Positions 45,499 to 54,368 of a stretch of DNA of 64,000 bases are shown here, in pieces. The translations under genes and the position numbers were made by a program. The notes beneath the pieces are model-generated. The model was not told where the DNA came from. It saw only the letters and a program-made list of their open reading frames with translations, and ran no database searches. The stretch comes from Curtobacterium sp. ZW137 (GTDB lineage Bacteria; Actinomycetota; Actinomycetes; Actinomycetales; Microbacteriaceae). Location: assembly GCF_003762905.1 (NCBI RefSeq), contig NZ_RJKS01000002.1:168033-232032 (forward strand), given 5' to 3'. The first letter of the stretch is position 1, and the number at the start of each line of letters is the position of its first letter.

Positions 45499-46785
45499 GT
45501 GACCAGCGCGCTCCTGACGGACCAGTACGAACTCACCATGGTCGACGCGGCCCTGAAGGACGGCACCGCCGACCGCCGCTGCGTGTTCGAGGTGTTCACC
45601 CGACGACTGCCGGACGGGCGCCGTTACGGCGTCGCTGCCGGGCTCGGCCGCTTCCTCACCGCCCTCACCGACTTCCGCTTCGGGGACGAGGAGATCGGGT
45701 TCCTGCGGGACCGCGGCGTCATCGACGCCGGCACCGCGACCTGGCTCGCCGACTACCGGTTCACCGGCGACGTCCGCGCGTACCGCGAGGGCGAGGTCTT
45801 CTTCCCGAACTCCCCCGTGCTGCAGATCGAGGGCACCTTCGCCGAAGCCGTCGTCCTCGAGACCCTGGCCCTGTCGATCTTCAACGCCGACTCCGCGATC
45901 GCCTCGGCGGCTGCGCGCATGGTGTCCGCCGCCGACCACCGCCCGCTCGCCGAGATGGGCTCCCGCCGCACCGGCGAGTGGAACGCGGTCGCCGCTGCCC
46001 GCGCCGCGTACATCGCCGGGTTCGGCGCGACGAGCAACCTCGAGGCGGGCCGCAGCTGGGGCATCCCGACGATGGGCACCGCAGCGCACGCCTTCACGCT
46101 CCTGCACGACTCCGAGGAAGCGGCGTTCCGCTCGCAGCTCGACGCGCTCGGCGACGGCACCACGCTCCTCGTCGACACGTACGACATCGAGGCCGCCGTC
46201 GACACCGCCGTGCGGCTGACGAACGGCAAGCTCGGCGCGGTCCGCATCGACAGCGGCGACCTGCCGTCCGTCGTCGCCTCGGTCCGCGGCCAGCTCGACC
46301 GGCTCGGCGCGACGAACACCAAGATCACCGTGACGAACGACCTCGACGAGTACACGATCGCGGCACTCCGCGCGGCCCCCGTCGACTCCTACGGTGTCGG
46401 CACGTCCGTCGTCTCCGGGTCCGGACACCCGGCCGCCGGCATGGTCTTCAAGCTCGTCGCCCACCACACCGCCGCCGGCGAGTGGGTGTCGGTGGCGAAG
46501 AAGTCCGCCGACAAGGCGTCGATCGGCGGCCGGAAGGACGCCGGGCGTCGCCTGCGCAACGGGATCGCCACGGCGGAGGTCGTGCGGACCTCCGGCTCGG
46601 TCGGGCCGGACGAGCGGCCGCTGCTCGTGCCCGTCGTCACCCACGGCGAGGTCGACCCGGCGTTCCTCGGGGTCCGCGGGGTCGAAGCCGCACGCGCACA
46701 CCACAAGGGCGCCAAGGCCGAGCTGCCGGCGGACGCGTCGCGGATCGGGCGGGGCGACCCGGCGATCCCGACGCTGATCGTGTGA
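45499..46785 (+). CDS. pncB: Nicotinate phosphoribosyltransferase
   Basis: 428 residues, first enzyme of NAD salvage from nicotinate (Preiss-Handler pathway). Family motifs: [18 protein letters not shown] at the N-terminus, the [20 protein letters not shown] substrate region with [20 protein letters not shown] (phosphorylated-histidine region) and [16 protein letters not shown] (phosphoribosyl site). TAGTGT (45486-45491) seven bases before GTG 45499 supports the start. It converges with the DUF3039 gene with a four-base gap. Confidence 0.94.
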   Translation: MTSALLTDQYELTMVDAALKDGTADRRCVFEVFTRRLPDGRRYGVAAGLGRFLTALTDFRFGDEEIGFLRDRGVIDAGTATWLADYRFTGDVRAYREGEVFFPNSPVLQIEGTFAEAVVLETLALSIFNADSAIASAAARMVSAADHRPLAEMGSRRTGEWNAVAAARAAYIAGFGATSNLEAGRSWGIPTMGTAAHAFTLLHDSEEAAFRSQLDALGDGTTLLVDTYDIEAAVDTAVRLTNGKLGAVRIDSGDLPSVVASVRGQLDRLGATNTKITVTNDLDEYTIAALRAAPVDSYGVGTSVVSGSGHPAAGMVFKLVAHHTAAGEWVSVAKKSADKASIGGRKDAGRRLRNGIATAEVVRTSGSVGPDERPLLVPVVTHGEVDPAFLGVRGVEAARAHHKGAKAELPADASRIGRGDPAIPTLIV

Positions 46786-46789
46786 GTGG

Positions 46790-47053
46790 TTACTCGGCCT
46801 TCATCTTCTCGTAGATGGCCTTGCAGTCCGGGCAGACCGGGAACTTCTCCGGGTCGCGGCCCGGGATCCACTTCTTGCCGCACAGGGCCTTCACCGGCTT
46901 GCCGCTCAGCGCGGACTGCAGGATCTTGTCCTTCTTGACGTAGTGCGAGAAGCGCTCGTGGTCGCCGGGCTCGATCGCCTCTTCCTCGAGGAGCTTCTCG
47001 AGCTCGCGGTCCATCACGTCGAGTCCGCCGCCACCGGGTTCCGTCATGCTCAT
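46790..47053 (-). CDS. DUF3039-family small protein
   Basis: 87 residues, typical actinobacterial DUF3039: an acidic helical N-terminus ([18 protein letters not shown]), HYVKKDKI, then [22 protein letters not shown], whose three cysteines and nearby residues look like a zinc site. Function unknown. ATG 47053 has TACCCT (47060-47065) six bases upstream; ATG 47047 is the alternative. Confidence 0.88.
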   Translation of the reverse strand: MSMTEPGGGGLDVMDRELEKLLEEEAIEPGDHERFSHYVKKDKILQSALSGKPVKALCGKKWIPGRDPEKFPVCPDCKAIYEKMKAE

Positions 47054-47093
47054 GACACCAGGGTACGTCGCTGCTGCCCGCCCGTGTGCGCGT

Positions 47094-48668
47094 CTAGTTC
47101 CGCTGCGCCGCGGCCAGCAGGTCCGGCCCGTGCCGGTCGAAGAGCTTCCCGCCCGCGACCACGCCGATGCCGAGCACCACGATGCCGACACCCGCGCCGA
47201 CCACCAGCGTCAGGACCGCCCACGGCTCCGCACCGTCGGAGAGCGCCAGCACCCCGAGCCAGCCCGCCGGGACCGAGAACAGCAGGATCCCGATGATCGT
47301 CGTGGACTGCGACACGGTGGAGACCACCCCGGCGGCCTGCGGCTGCTGGAACGGCCGGTCCCCCGGGCGGACGGTCGGGTAGGGCAGCAGCACGGACACG
47401 ACGCTGGAGATGCCGAGTCCGGCGAAGAGCGCGGCCACGCAGACGCCGATGAGCACCGGGAACGCGACCCAGTCGCCGAACAGCCACGCGGAGAGCGCGG
47501 ACCCCGCGACGATCGCGGGGACGCCGACGACGATCACCGGGGTCAGCCGGCCGAGACGGTCGCTCCACCCGGGCGCCCCCGACGCGACGTGCAGCCACAC
47601 CGCGGTGTTGTCGTACGAGACGTCGTTGTGCGGGAGGAACCCGGCGATGACGGCCATCAGCGGCAGCGGGATGAGCGCCGTCCAGTGCCACGGCACCCCG
47701 GCGACCCCGAGCGGGACGACCACGATCGGCACGAACAGCAGGATCAGGTACGAGGTGCGGTACCGCGGGTCACGCCCCCAGTAGGTCAGCGCACGAGCGG
47801 CGACCGCGGCGACCGGGGTCGCCCCGAGCCGGTCGAACCAGCCGAGCGTCCGGTAGCTCCGCACCGCGGTGCGGTCGTCGACGGTGACGAGCATCCGGCC
47901 GACGAGTCCCCACCACGCGGCGGCGAGGAGCCCGAGGACCACCAGCGCGAGGAGCAGCTTCACGATGCCCTCACCGGTGTGGCCGGAGGCGACGTCGGCG
48001 GGCACCGCCCACGCGGCACCCCACGGGGTCCACCCGGCGATGTCCGCGATCCGCTGGAGCTCGGCGCTCCGGGGGTTCAGCCAGTCGACACGGAGCAGCA
48101 GCGAGACGGTCGGGATGACGAGCACGACCACGACCAGGGCGACGAGCCAGCCGGCGTCACGGCTCGGCCGGTTGGACCCGATCAGCCACGAGCCGACCGT
48201 GCAGCCGACGCGGACGAGCAGCCCACAGGTGGCGATCACGATCAGCGCCGCGACGACGCCGAGCACACCCGTGCCGGCACCGCGCATCCACGCCACGGAC
48301 TGGGACACCGCGACGATCGCGACCCCGACGACCGGGACCCCGACCAGCCCCGCGACGGCGAGACCGATCGCCAGGTCGCGGCGACCGACGCCGAACACCG
48401 CGAACCGTCGCGGGTCGAACTGGTCCGCACCGCCGACGGCGAGCGGGATGATCGTGAACCCGACCGTGATCAGCGTGCCGACCGGGACGATGACGGCGCG
48501 CGCCACCACGGGATCGGCGGTGCGCAGGGACGACATCGCGATGCCGATGAGCACCGCGGCGACGAGTCCGGCCAGACTGCCGACGACGACGAGGACCGAA
48601 CGCCTGGCGCTCCCGCGGACCTCGCCCGCGAGCAGGTCGGCCCTCAGCCGGAGAAGCTGTGCAACCAT
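47094..48668 (-). CDS. ABC-type exporter permease, large polytopic protein
   Basis: 524 residues with about 12 transmembrane helices and no Walker motifs. It contains long hydrophobic segments such as SVLVVVGSLAGLVAAVLIG and ALVVVVLVIPTVSLLL, with a soluble stretch near 275-305. Its start lies inside the 3' end of the ATPase gene (25-base overlap), so the two form an exporter. The family resembles the actinobacterial ABC permeases paired with CcmA-like ATPases. The substrate is unknown. Alternative reading as a general membrane protein is possible, but the overlap argues against it. Confidence 0.82.
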   Translation of the reverse strand: MVAQLLRLRADLLAGEVRGSARRSVLVVVGSLAGLVAAVLIGIAMSSLRTADPVVARAVIVPVGTLITVGFTIIPLAVGGADQFDPRRFAVFGVGRRDLAIGLAVAGLVGVPVVGVAIVAVSQSVAWMRGAGTGVLGVVAALIVIATCGLLVRVGCTVGSWLIGSNRPSRDAGWLVALVVVVLVIPTVSLLLRVDWLNPRSAELQRIADIAGWTPWGAAWAVPADVASGHTGEGIVKLLLALVVLGLLAAAWWGLVGRMLVTVDDRTAVRSYRTLGWFDRLGATPVAAVAARALTYWGRDPRYRTSYLILLFVPIVVVPLGVAGVPWHWTALIPLPLMAVIAGFLPHNDVSYDNTAVWLHVASGAPGWSDRLGRLTPVIVVGVPAIVAGSALSAWLFGDWVAFPVLIGVCVAALFAGLGISSVVSVLLPYPTVRPGDRPFQQPQAAGVVSTVSQSTTIIGILLFSVPAGWLGVLALSDGAEPWAVLTLVVGAGVGIVVLGIGVVAGGKLFDRHGPDLLAAAQRN

Positions 48669-50047
48669 TCCATGCTCTCCGCGACGACGCGGCCACCCGC
48701 GAGTTCGACGAACTTGTCCTCGAGGCTCTTGCGGCCACGGACCTGGGCCATGGTGCCCGACGCGAGCACCTTGCCCCCGACGATGATGGCGACCGAGTCG
48801 CAGGTGCGCTGGACGAGCTCCATCGAGTGACTCGACAGCACGACCGTGCCACCGCCCTGCGTGTAGCGGCGGAGGATCTCGGTGATGGTCGCCGCGCTGA
48901 CCGGGTCGACGGACTCGAACGGTTCGTCGAGCACGAGCACGCGCGGCGAGTGGATCAGCGTGGCGGCGAGGGCGATCTTCTTCGCCATGCCGACGGAGTA
49001 GTCCGCGACCGGACGGCCGAGCGCGTCGCCCAACCCGAACGCCTCGGCGAGGTCGGAGCTGCGGGCCCTGGCGGTCTTGCCGTCGATCCCGCGGAGCGTC
49101 GCCGAGTAGAAGAGCAGCTGCGCGCCGGTGAGCCGGTCGAACAGCCGCAGCCGGTCGGGCAGCACCCCCATGGACCGCTTCGCCGCGGCGGGGTCCGCCC
49201 AGACGTCGTGGTCGAGCACCGTCGCCGTGCCGGCGTCCGGGCGCAGGAGGCCGGTGAGCATCGACAGGGTCGTGGTCTTGCCGGCGCCGTTCGGGCCGAC
49301 GACGCCGAAGATCGAGCCCTGGCGGATCTCGAGGTCGACCTCGTCGGCGGCGAGCGTCTGCCCGTACCGCTTCACGAGGCCGCTGGCGCGGAGGACCACC
49401 GGCTGCTGCTTCGCGGCCTGCTTGGGCGCCGTGGTGCGGGCCTTCTTCTTCGGTGCCGGCTTGGTCTGCGTGGTCGCGTCGGCGCGGGGCTCGGCGGTGC
49501 GGGGCTCGGCAGTGCGGGGCTCAGCAGTGCCTGTTCCGTCGGCACGGACGGGAGGCTCGGCGTCCGTCACGACGTCACCCTGCGTCCTGTCACTGGTCGC
49601 GCTGCTCTTCTTGTCCGTGCCGGCCGTTTCCGCGGCCGCGGCGCCCTGTGAGCGTGTCGCGCGGCTCGGGCGTTTGGCGCGGGGCTTCTTCGCCGTGCTC
49701 GGCTTCGTCGTGGTCGACGCTGCGGCCGCAGGCAGCACTCCCGTCCCCTCGGTCGCTCGCGCGTCGTCGCCGGTCGAGGTGTCGTCGACCCTCGTCCGGT
49801 CGTCGGTCCTGGTGGTGCTGTCGTCCGTCATGCCGTCCTGGTCGGGGCGGTCGTCCGCATCGCTGTCCCCCGTGTCGCGGTGTGTCGAGACGCCGGCCGT
49901 GTCGTCGGCCGTGTCGTCCCCGTCGTCCTGGTCGTCCTGGTCGGTGTCGTCGAGCTCGTCGAGCTCGTCCACCTCGTCGTCGACCTCGGTGAGCCACGCA
50001 GCGTCGGACGTGGCGTACACGTCCTCGTCGTCCCCTGCTGCAGCCAC
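48644..50047 (-). CDS. ABC exporter ATPase with long charged N-terminal extension
   Basis: 467 residues. The ATPase core begins near 217: Walker A GPNGAGKTTTLSML (about 251-264), signature YSVGMAKKIALAATL (a V replaces the first G of the usual SGG), Walker B VLVLDEPFESVDP, then the H-loop SSHSMELVQ. The first 216 residues are disordered-looking: Asp/Thr-rich and acidic up to about 100, Lys/Pro/Ala-rich and basic after 115, with TAEPR repeated three times (174-188). GTG 50047 is favoured because TACGGT (50054-50059) is six bases upstream; ATG 50077 is an alternative. The extension is unusual for an ABC ATPase. Confidence 0.88.
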   Translation of the reverse strand: MAAAGDDEDVYATSDAAWLTEVDDEVDELDELDDTDQDDQDDGDDTADDTAGVSTHRDTGDSDADDRPDQDGMTDDSTTRTDDRTRVDDTSTGDDARATEGTGVLPAAAASTTTKPSTAKKPRAKRPSRATRSQGAAAAETAGTDKKSSATSDRTQGDVVTDAEPPVRADGTGTAEPRTAEPRTAEPRADATTQTKPAPKKKARTTAPKQAAKQQPVVLRASGLVKRYGQTLAADEVDLEIRQGSIFGVVGPNGAGKTTTLSMLTGLLRPDAGTATVLDHDVWADPAAAKRSMGVLPDRLRLFDRLTGAQLLFYSATLRGIDGKTARARSSDLAEAFGLGDALGRPVADYSVGMAKKIALAATLIHSPRVLVLDEPFESVDPVSAATITEILRRYTQGGGTVVLSSHSMELVQRTCDSVAIIVGGKVLASGTMAQVRGRKSLEDKFVELAGGRVVAESMEWLHSFSG

Positions 50048-50153
50048 GGCCCAACCGTACCAACGCGGTGGGGACATCGGCGGGGGCGGACACCCAGTGT
50101 CACGAAATGACTACGAACCCGCTCAGCACGTACCCCGGCGCGGGGTCGTTCCG

Positions 50154-50159
50154 TATGAT
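50154..50159 (+). promoter_or_regulatory. Possible -10 element for the cell-wall glycopolymer genes
   Basis: TATGAT, a near-consensus -10 hexamer, stands in the otherwise gene-free stretch 50048-50345. If used it would give a leader of roughly 180 bases before ATG 50346, much longer than those of the neighbouring genes. No clear -35 is visible. Apart from this and a few short hairpins I see nothing else in the gap. Confidence 0.45.
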
Positions 50160-50345
50160 TCACCGGGACACGACGGAGTGTTCACCACTTGGAAACCTGC
50201 TCGGACCGTGCACACGGCCGGGGTTCTCCGCCGTCCACGACGTGACGGTGGCGCGACTCTCGGCTGATTCGGATCGACTGCGAGCAGACTCGACGTGGCC
50301 TGTCCGTGCCCAAGGGCGCGCGGGCGGACACCGGAAGGGACCAGT

Positions 50346-51041
50346 ATGACCACGCAGATCGTCATCCTCGCAGCGGGGATGGGCAGCCGCCTCGGGCGCA
50401 GCCTGCCGAAGCCGCTCACCGAGCTCAGCGACGGCCGCACCATCATGCAGCAGCAGTTCGAGAACATCCGGGCCGCGTTCGGTTCGAGCGCCCGCATCAC
50501 GGTCGTCGTCGGCTACAAGTCGGAGTACATCGTCGAGGCGTTCCCGGAAGCGAACTTCGTGTACAACGAGTCCTACGACTCCACCAACACCTCGAAGAGC
50601 CTCCTCCGTGCGCTGAAGGCCACGGGCAAGGGCGGGGTCCTCTGGATGAACGGCGACGTCGTCTTCGACCCCCGTGCGCTCGTCCGTGCGGCCGACATGA
50701 TGGACCAGGACCGGTCCTTCGTGAGCGTCAACACCGAGAAGGTGTCCGACGAAGAAGTCAAGTACACCGTCGACGCGGAGGGCTTCATCCACAAGCTCTC
50801 GAAGCAGGTCGTCGGCGGCCTCGGCGAAGCGGTCGGCATCAACTACGTCTCCTCGGCCGACAAGCAGGCCCTGATCCGTCAGCTCGGTCGCGTCGACGAC
50901 CAGGAGTACTTCGAGGGCGGCATCGAGGCTGCCATCGGTGAGGACGGGCTACGCTGGACGCCGATCGACATCTCCGACCTGTACGCGGTCGAGATCGACT
51001 TCGCCGAGGACCTCGAGCGCGCGAACAACCTGTTCGCCTGA
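50346..51041 (+). CDS. Sugar/choline-phosphate nucleotidyltransferase-like protein
   Basis: 231 residues, NTP-transferase fold. The nucleotide loop VILAAGMGSRLGRSLPKPL, the metal site WMNGDVVFDP and the second acidic site YAVEIDFAEDLE are all present, so it should be active. It activates a phosphorylated sugar, polyol or choline with CTP or another NTP; the phosphocholine cytidylyltransferase-like subgroup fits best. First gene of the polymer-export operon, with an AAGGGA site before ATG 50346. It is followed 41 bases later by the exporter permease, which suggests that its product feeds the exported polymer. Confidence 0.82.
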   Translation: MTTQIVILAAGMGSRLGRSLPKPLTELSDGRTIMQQQFENIRAAFGSSARITVVVGYKSEYIVEAFPEANFVYNESYDSTNTSKSLLRALKATGKGGVLWMNGDVVFDPRALVRAADMMDQDRSFVSVNTEKVSDEEVKYTVDAEGFIHKLSKQVVGGLGEAVGINYVSSADKQALIRQLGRVDDQEYFEGGIEAAIGEDGLRWTPIDISDLYAVEIDFAEDLERANNLFA

Positions 51042-51082
51042 GCAGCCGGTCTCCTCTCGGCGATCCAGGCCGGAAGGACCCC

Positions 51083-51907
51083 ATGACGACAGCGAGTGCG
51101 CCGACCGCGCCCGTGGCCGCCGCACCAGCGGCGACCCGGAGCTCGGGTCGGCGCTATCGTCATGCGCTCTGGTTGCTGACCAAGCGCGACCTGCGGGTGC
51201 GGTACTCGACCTCGGCGCTCGGCTACTTCTGGTCGATCCTCGACCCGCTGGTGATGTCGGCGATCTACTGGTTCGTCTTCACCCAGGTCTTCCACCGTGG
51301 ATCGGTCGGCGAAGAGCCCTACATCGTCTTCCTCCTCGCGGCACTCCTGCCGTGGATGTGGTTCACCGGAGCGGTCTCCGACTCGACCCGGGCCTTCATC
51401 AAGGAGTCGAAGCTCATCCGGTCGACCACGATCCCCCGGAGCATCTGGGTCCTGCGGATCGACGCGTCGAAGGGCATCGAGTTCCTCCTGAGCATCCCGG
51501 TCCTCGCGATCTTCGTGATCGCGACCGGAGCACAGGTGCACTGGCAGGTCGTGCTCTACCCGTTCGCGATCGTGCTGCAGGCGGCGCTGGTCTACGGCAT
51601 CGGCCTCATCGTCGCCCCGCTCGTGGTGTTCTTCCGCGACCTCGAACGCGCCGTGAAGCTGGTGCTCCGCTTCGCCTTCTACGCGTCCCCGATCATCTAC
51701 GGCCCGAGCGCGCTGCCGGACACCCTCCACGACCTGGCGGCGATCAACCCGCTGACGGGCATCTTCGGCATCTACCGCTCCGCGTTCTTCCCGAACCAGC
51801 TCGACTGGTTCCAGGTCCTCGCCTCCGTCGTGACCACGGCCATCGTGGTCACCGTCGGGCTCCTGGTGTTCCAGCGCAGCGAGCACCGCGTCCTCAAGGA
51901 GCTCTGA
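51083..51907 (+). CDS. Polysaccharide/teichoic acid ABC exporter permease (TagG/Wzm-like)
   Basis: 274 residues with six helices and the ABC-2 polysaccharide-export pattern: RYSTSALGYFWSILDPLVM, an amphipathic loop, and a C-terminal YRSAFFPNQLDWFQVLASVV. With the ATPase encoded next (start overlapping its stop by one base) it should flip a lipid-linked glycopolymer across the membrane. A GGAAGGA site precedes ATG 51083. In this locus the likely cargo is a teichoic-acid-like wall polymer. Confidence 0.9.
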   Translation: MTTASAPTAPVAAAPAATRSSGRRYRHALWLLTKRDLRVRYSTSALGYFWSILDPLVMSAIYWFVFTQVFHRGSVGEEPYIVFLLAALLPWMWFTGAVSDSTRAFIKESKLIRSTTIPRSIWVLRIDASKGIEFLLSIPVLAIFVIATGAQVHWQVVLYPFAIVLQAALVYGIGLIVAPLVVFFRDLERAVKLVLRFAFYASPIIYGPSALPDTLHDLAAINPLTGIFGIYRSAFFPNQLDWFQVLASVVTTAIVVTVGLLVFQRSEHRVLKEL

Positions 51908-52677
51908 TGACCGCCACGCAGTCGACCGGTCAGACGAAGACCGTGGCCCCGGTGATCTCCGTCACGGACGCCGGCATCCGGTTCAAGCGGAACCGGCGTG
52001 CCAGTCGCAGCTTCAAGGACCTGTTCGCCGGCAGCAACCGCCGGAAGCGCGGCGACGAGTTCTGGGCCCTGCGGCACGTCTCGTTCGACGTCCGCCCCGG
52101 AGAGGCCATCGGCGTCGTCGGGCGGAACGGCCAGGGCAAGTCGACGCTCCTGAAGCTCGTCGCCCAGGTGATGCTCCCCGACGAAGGCCGGGTCCGCGTC
52201 GGCGCGGGCGTCGCTCCGCTCATCGAGATCACCGGCGGGTTCGTCGGCGACCTGACCGTCCGGGACAACGTCTACCTGACCGCCGGGCTGCACGGGATGT
52301 CCCGAGCGGAGATCCGCGACAGCTTCGACGAGATCATCGACTTCGCCGAGATCGGCGACTTCGTCGACACCCCCTACAAGCACCTCTCCAGCGGCATGAA
52401 GGTCCGGATCGCGTTCGCGGTGATCTCGCGCCTCGACGAGCCGGTGATCCTCGTCGACGAGGTCCTGGCGGTCGGCGACAAGGCCTTCCGCGAGAAGTGC
52501 TACAAGCGCATCGAGGAGCTCCTCGCGGGCGGTCGGACGCTCTTCTTCGTCTCCCACAACGACAAGGACCTGCGCCGGTTCTGCCAGCGCGGCCTGTACC
52601 TCGACAAGGGCCGGTTGCAGCTCGACGGGCCCATCGAGGAAGCCCTGAAGCGGTACAACGCGGAGTACGGCGTCTGA
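51907..52677 (+). CDS. Polysaccharide/teichoic acid ABC exporter ATPase (TagH/Wzt-like)
   Basis: 256 residues. Walker A VGRNGQGKSTLLKL, signature HLSSGMKVRIAFAV, Walker B VILVDEVLAVGDKAF, H-loop FVSHN. The characteristic EITGGFVGDLTVRDNVYL of polysaccharide exporters is present. It is short, lacking the C-terminal carbohydrate-binding domain of some Wzt proteins, so export probably depends on lipid-linked cargo recognition rather than a terminal sugar cap. Translationally coupled to the permease. Confidence 0.92.
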   Translation: MTATQSTGQTKTVAPVISVTDAGIRFKRNRRASRSFKDLFAGSNRRKRGDEFWALRHVSFDVRPGEAIGVVGRNGQGKSTLLKLVAQVMLPDEGRVRVGAGVAPLIEITGGFVGDLTVRDNVYLTAGLHGMSRAEIRDSFDEIIDFAEIGDFVDTPYKHLSSGMKVRIAFAVISRLDEPVILVDEVLAVGDKAFREKCYKRIEELLAGGRTLFFVSHNDKDLRRFCQRGLYLDKGRLQLDGPIEEALKRYNAEYGV

Positions 52678-52794
52678 CCCCGGGGTGTCCCCGTCCCACC
52701 ACAACCACGCCCGCCAGGACCCCCCTCCACAGGCCGAGGTCCCCCGGGCGAATCCCGGCCCCCAGCGTCGGACCCTCCCCCTAACGTTCCCCCC

Positions 52795-53097
52795 ATGCAC
52801 CCAACACCCACCGCCTACGCGGTCCCCTTCGCGGTCGACCGTACCCATGCGCCACACCGATACGACCTCGTCAACATCAGCGATGAACCGATCGACGGCC
52901 TGAGCCTCACGCACCTCGGGACGGGCTACTGTCCGCCGCTCGTCGTCCGCCACCTCGACCCCGGACGCAGCATCGGGATCGCGGTCTTCGGCGTCTCCTT
53001 GGAAGAGACGGGCGTCGTCATCGTCCGCTGGCGCCGTCCGGATCGATCCGAGTACCTCTGGCGGATGTCCCTCGCCGGCCCCGGTCTCGCGCCGTGA
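52795..53097 (+). CDS. Small cytoplasmic protein of unknown function
   Basis: 100 residues, no recognised family. It looks like a compact beta-rich domain (YAVPFAVDRTH; HRYDLVNISDEPIDGLSL; SIGIAVFGVSLEETGVVIVRW) with no signal peptide and no membrane helix. TAACGT (52782-52787) lies exactly seven bases before ATG 52795, so a leaderless promoter of its own is likely. It sits between the exporter ATPase and the convergent TagF-like gene. Codon use resembles its neighbours. Confidence 0.7.
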   Translation: MHPTPTAYAVPFAVDRTHAPHRYDLVNISDEPIDGLSLTHLGTGYCPPLVVRHLDPGRSIGIAVFGVSLEETGVVIVRWRRPDRSEYLWRMSLAGPGLAP

Positions 53098-53110
53098 CGT
53101 CCCGCCGACC

Positions 53111-54343
53111 TCAGCGCCCCTGACGCTCCCGGGCGACCTCGTGCCAGCGCGCGAGCAGCCGCTCGATCGCGTCGTGGAAGCGGGCCGTGGCCGTTCCCGG
53201 TGTCGTGTCGCCGAAGTACCGCGTCACCCAGTGCTGCAGCTGCGCCAGTTCCTCGGCGTCGTGCGCCGCCGCGTCCACCCGGGCGACCACGTCGTCGGCG
53301 TCGGGTGCCAGCAGCCAGTTCGCGGCTGCCAGGTACCCTCGCTCGTCGACGTCCGCCTCGGGGGCGACCGGCCGGGTCACGATGAGCGGCTTGCCCACGG
53401 CCAGGCGGTCGTAGATCATGGCGCTGATGTCGGTGATGGCGACGTCGGCGTCGGCGAGCTGCCAGCCGAGTTCCGCCCCGTCGTCGAACACGTGGTGCGC
53501 GGACGGATCGGCCGTGTTCGCCGCAGCGATGGCGGCGACGATGCGCTCGTGGGCGGCCTTGTACTCCGCATCCCGAACGCCGCTCCGCGGGTGCGGCCGG
53601 TACACCAGTCGGTGCCGGGGCGACGCGAGCACGCGCTCCGCGATGGTGGTGCCGTGGCTCGCGATCGACCCGTAGGCCGCGGCAGCGCGGTCTCCCTCCC
53701 ACGTCGGCGCGTAGAGCACCACTGTGCGATCGTCGTGCGGGTACGGCGGCTCCCCGGCGAAGTGGTCGGCCTGCGGACGGCCGATCGCGATCGCGCGCCG
53801 ATCCAGGTCGTAGTCCCACAGGGCCTCGTCCAAGCGGTCACGAGCGGCGTCACCAGCGATCAGGGCGTAGTCGTACGCCTTGAACTGGTTCGTCGTCATG
53901 TACATCTTGTCGCTCTCGCCGTGGTTGACGAAGACGTGCCACATCCGCCCGTACCGCATCATCTGGAAGTTGCGGGCGTTCTGGTTGACGTAGAGCACCA
54001 CCTTGGGTGCCTGCTCGTCCACGAACTGCTCGAGGTCGACCACCTGACGGGCGTACACCGACCGCACGGGTGCTTCGTCGAGCAGCGTCAGCATGGTGCC
54101 GGGGCTGCGCGAGACGATCGCGACCGGGTGCGTGCGGGACAGCTCGGCGAGCGGTGCGTACCACTGCCGAACCTGGTACATGTTCACGGGGCCGTCGGCG
54201 AAGTACACCGCGATCTCGATGCTGCCGGGTACCAGGGGCTGCTCCGCCGACAGGCGCCGGGTCAGCTGGCGTCGCTGGCTGCGCGAGCGCAGGAGCCGAC
54301 GGGCGAGGCGGAACGCCGTGCGGACGTCGTTGGTGATCGGCAT
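53111..54343 (-). CDS. CDP-glycerol glycerophosphotransferase-family polymerase (TagF/TagB-like)
   Basis: 410 residues, peripheral membrane enzyme that would transfer glycerol phosphate (or a related polyol phosphate) from its CDP form to a growing teichoic-acid chain. Family features: FVNHGESDKMYMTTNQFKAY near the middle, VVLYAPTWEGDR, YRPHPRSGV and the C-terminal ADVAITDISAMIYDRLAVGK. The basic N-terminus (RLARRLLRSRSQRRQL) may bind membrane. ATG 54343 follows a GAGAGAGAGG site. Donor identity is inferred from family. Confidence 0.87.
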   Translation of the reverse strand: MPITNDVRTAFRLARRLLRSRSQRRQLTRRLSAEQPLVPGSIEIAVYFADGPVNMYQVRQWYAPLAELSRTHPVAIVSRSPGTMLTLLDEAPVRSVYARQVVDLEQFVDEQAPKVVLYVNQNARNFQMMRYGRMWHVFVNHGESDKMYMTTNQFKAYDYALIAGDAARDRLDEALWDYDLDRRAIAIGRPQADHFAGEPPYPHDDRTVVLYAPTWEGDRAAAAYGSIASHGTTIAERVLASPRHRLVYRPHPRSGVRDAEYKAAHERIVAAIAAANTADPSAHHVFDDGAELGWQLADADVAITDISAMIYDRLAVGKPLIVTRPVAPEADVDERGYLAAANWLLAPDADDVVARVDAAAHDAEELAQLQHWVTRYFGDTTPGTATARFHDAIERLLARWHEVARERQGR

Positions 54344-54368
54344 GCGGACCTCTCTCTCGTGGTGGGGC

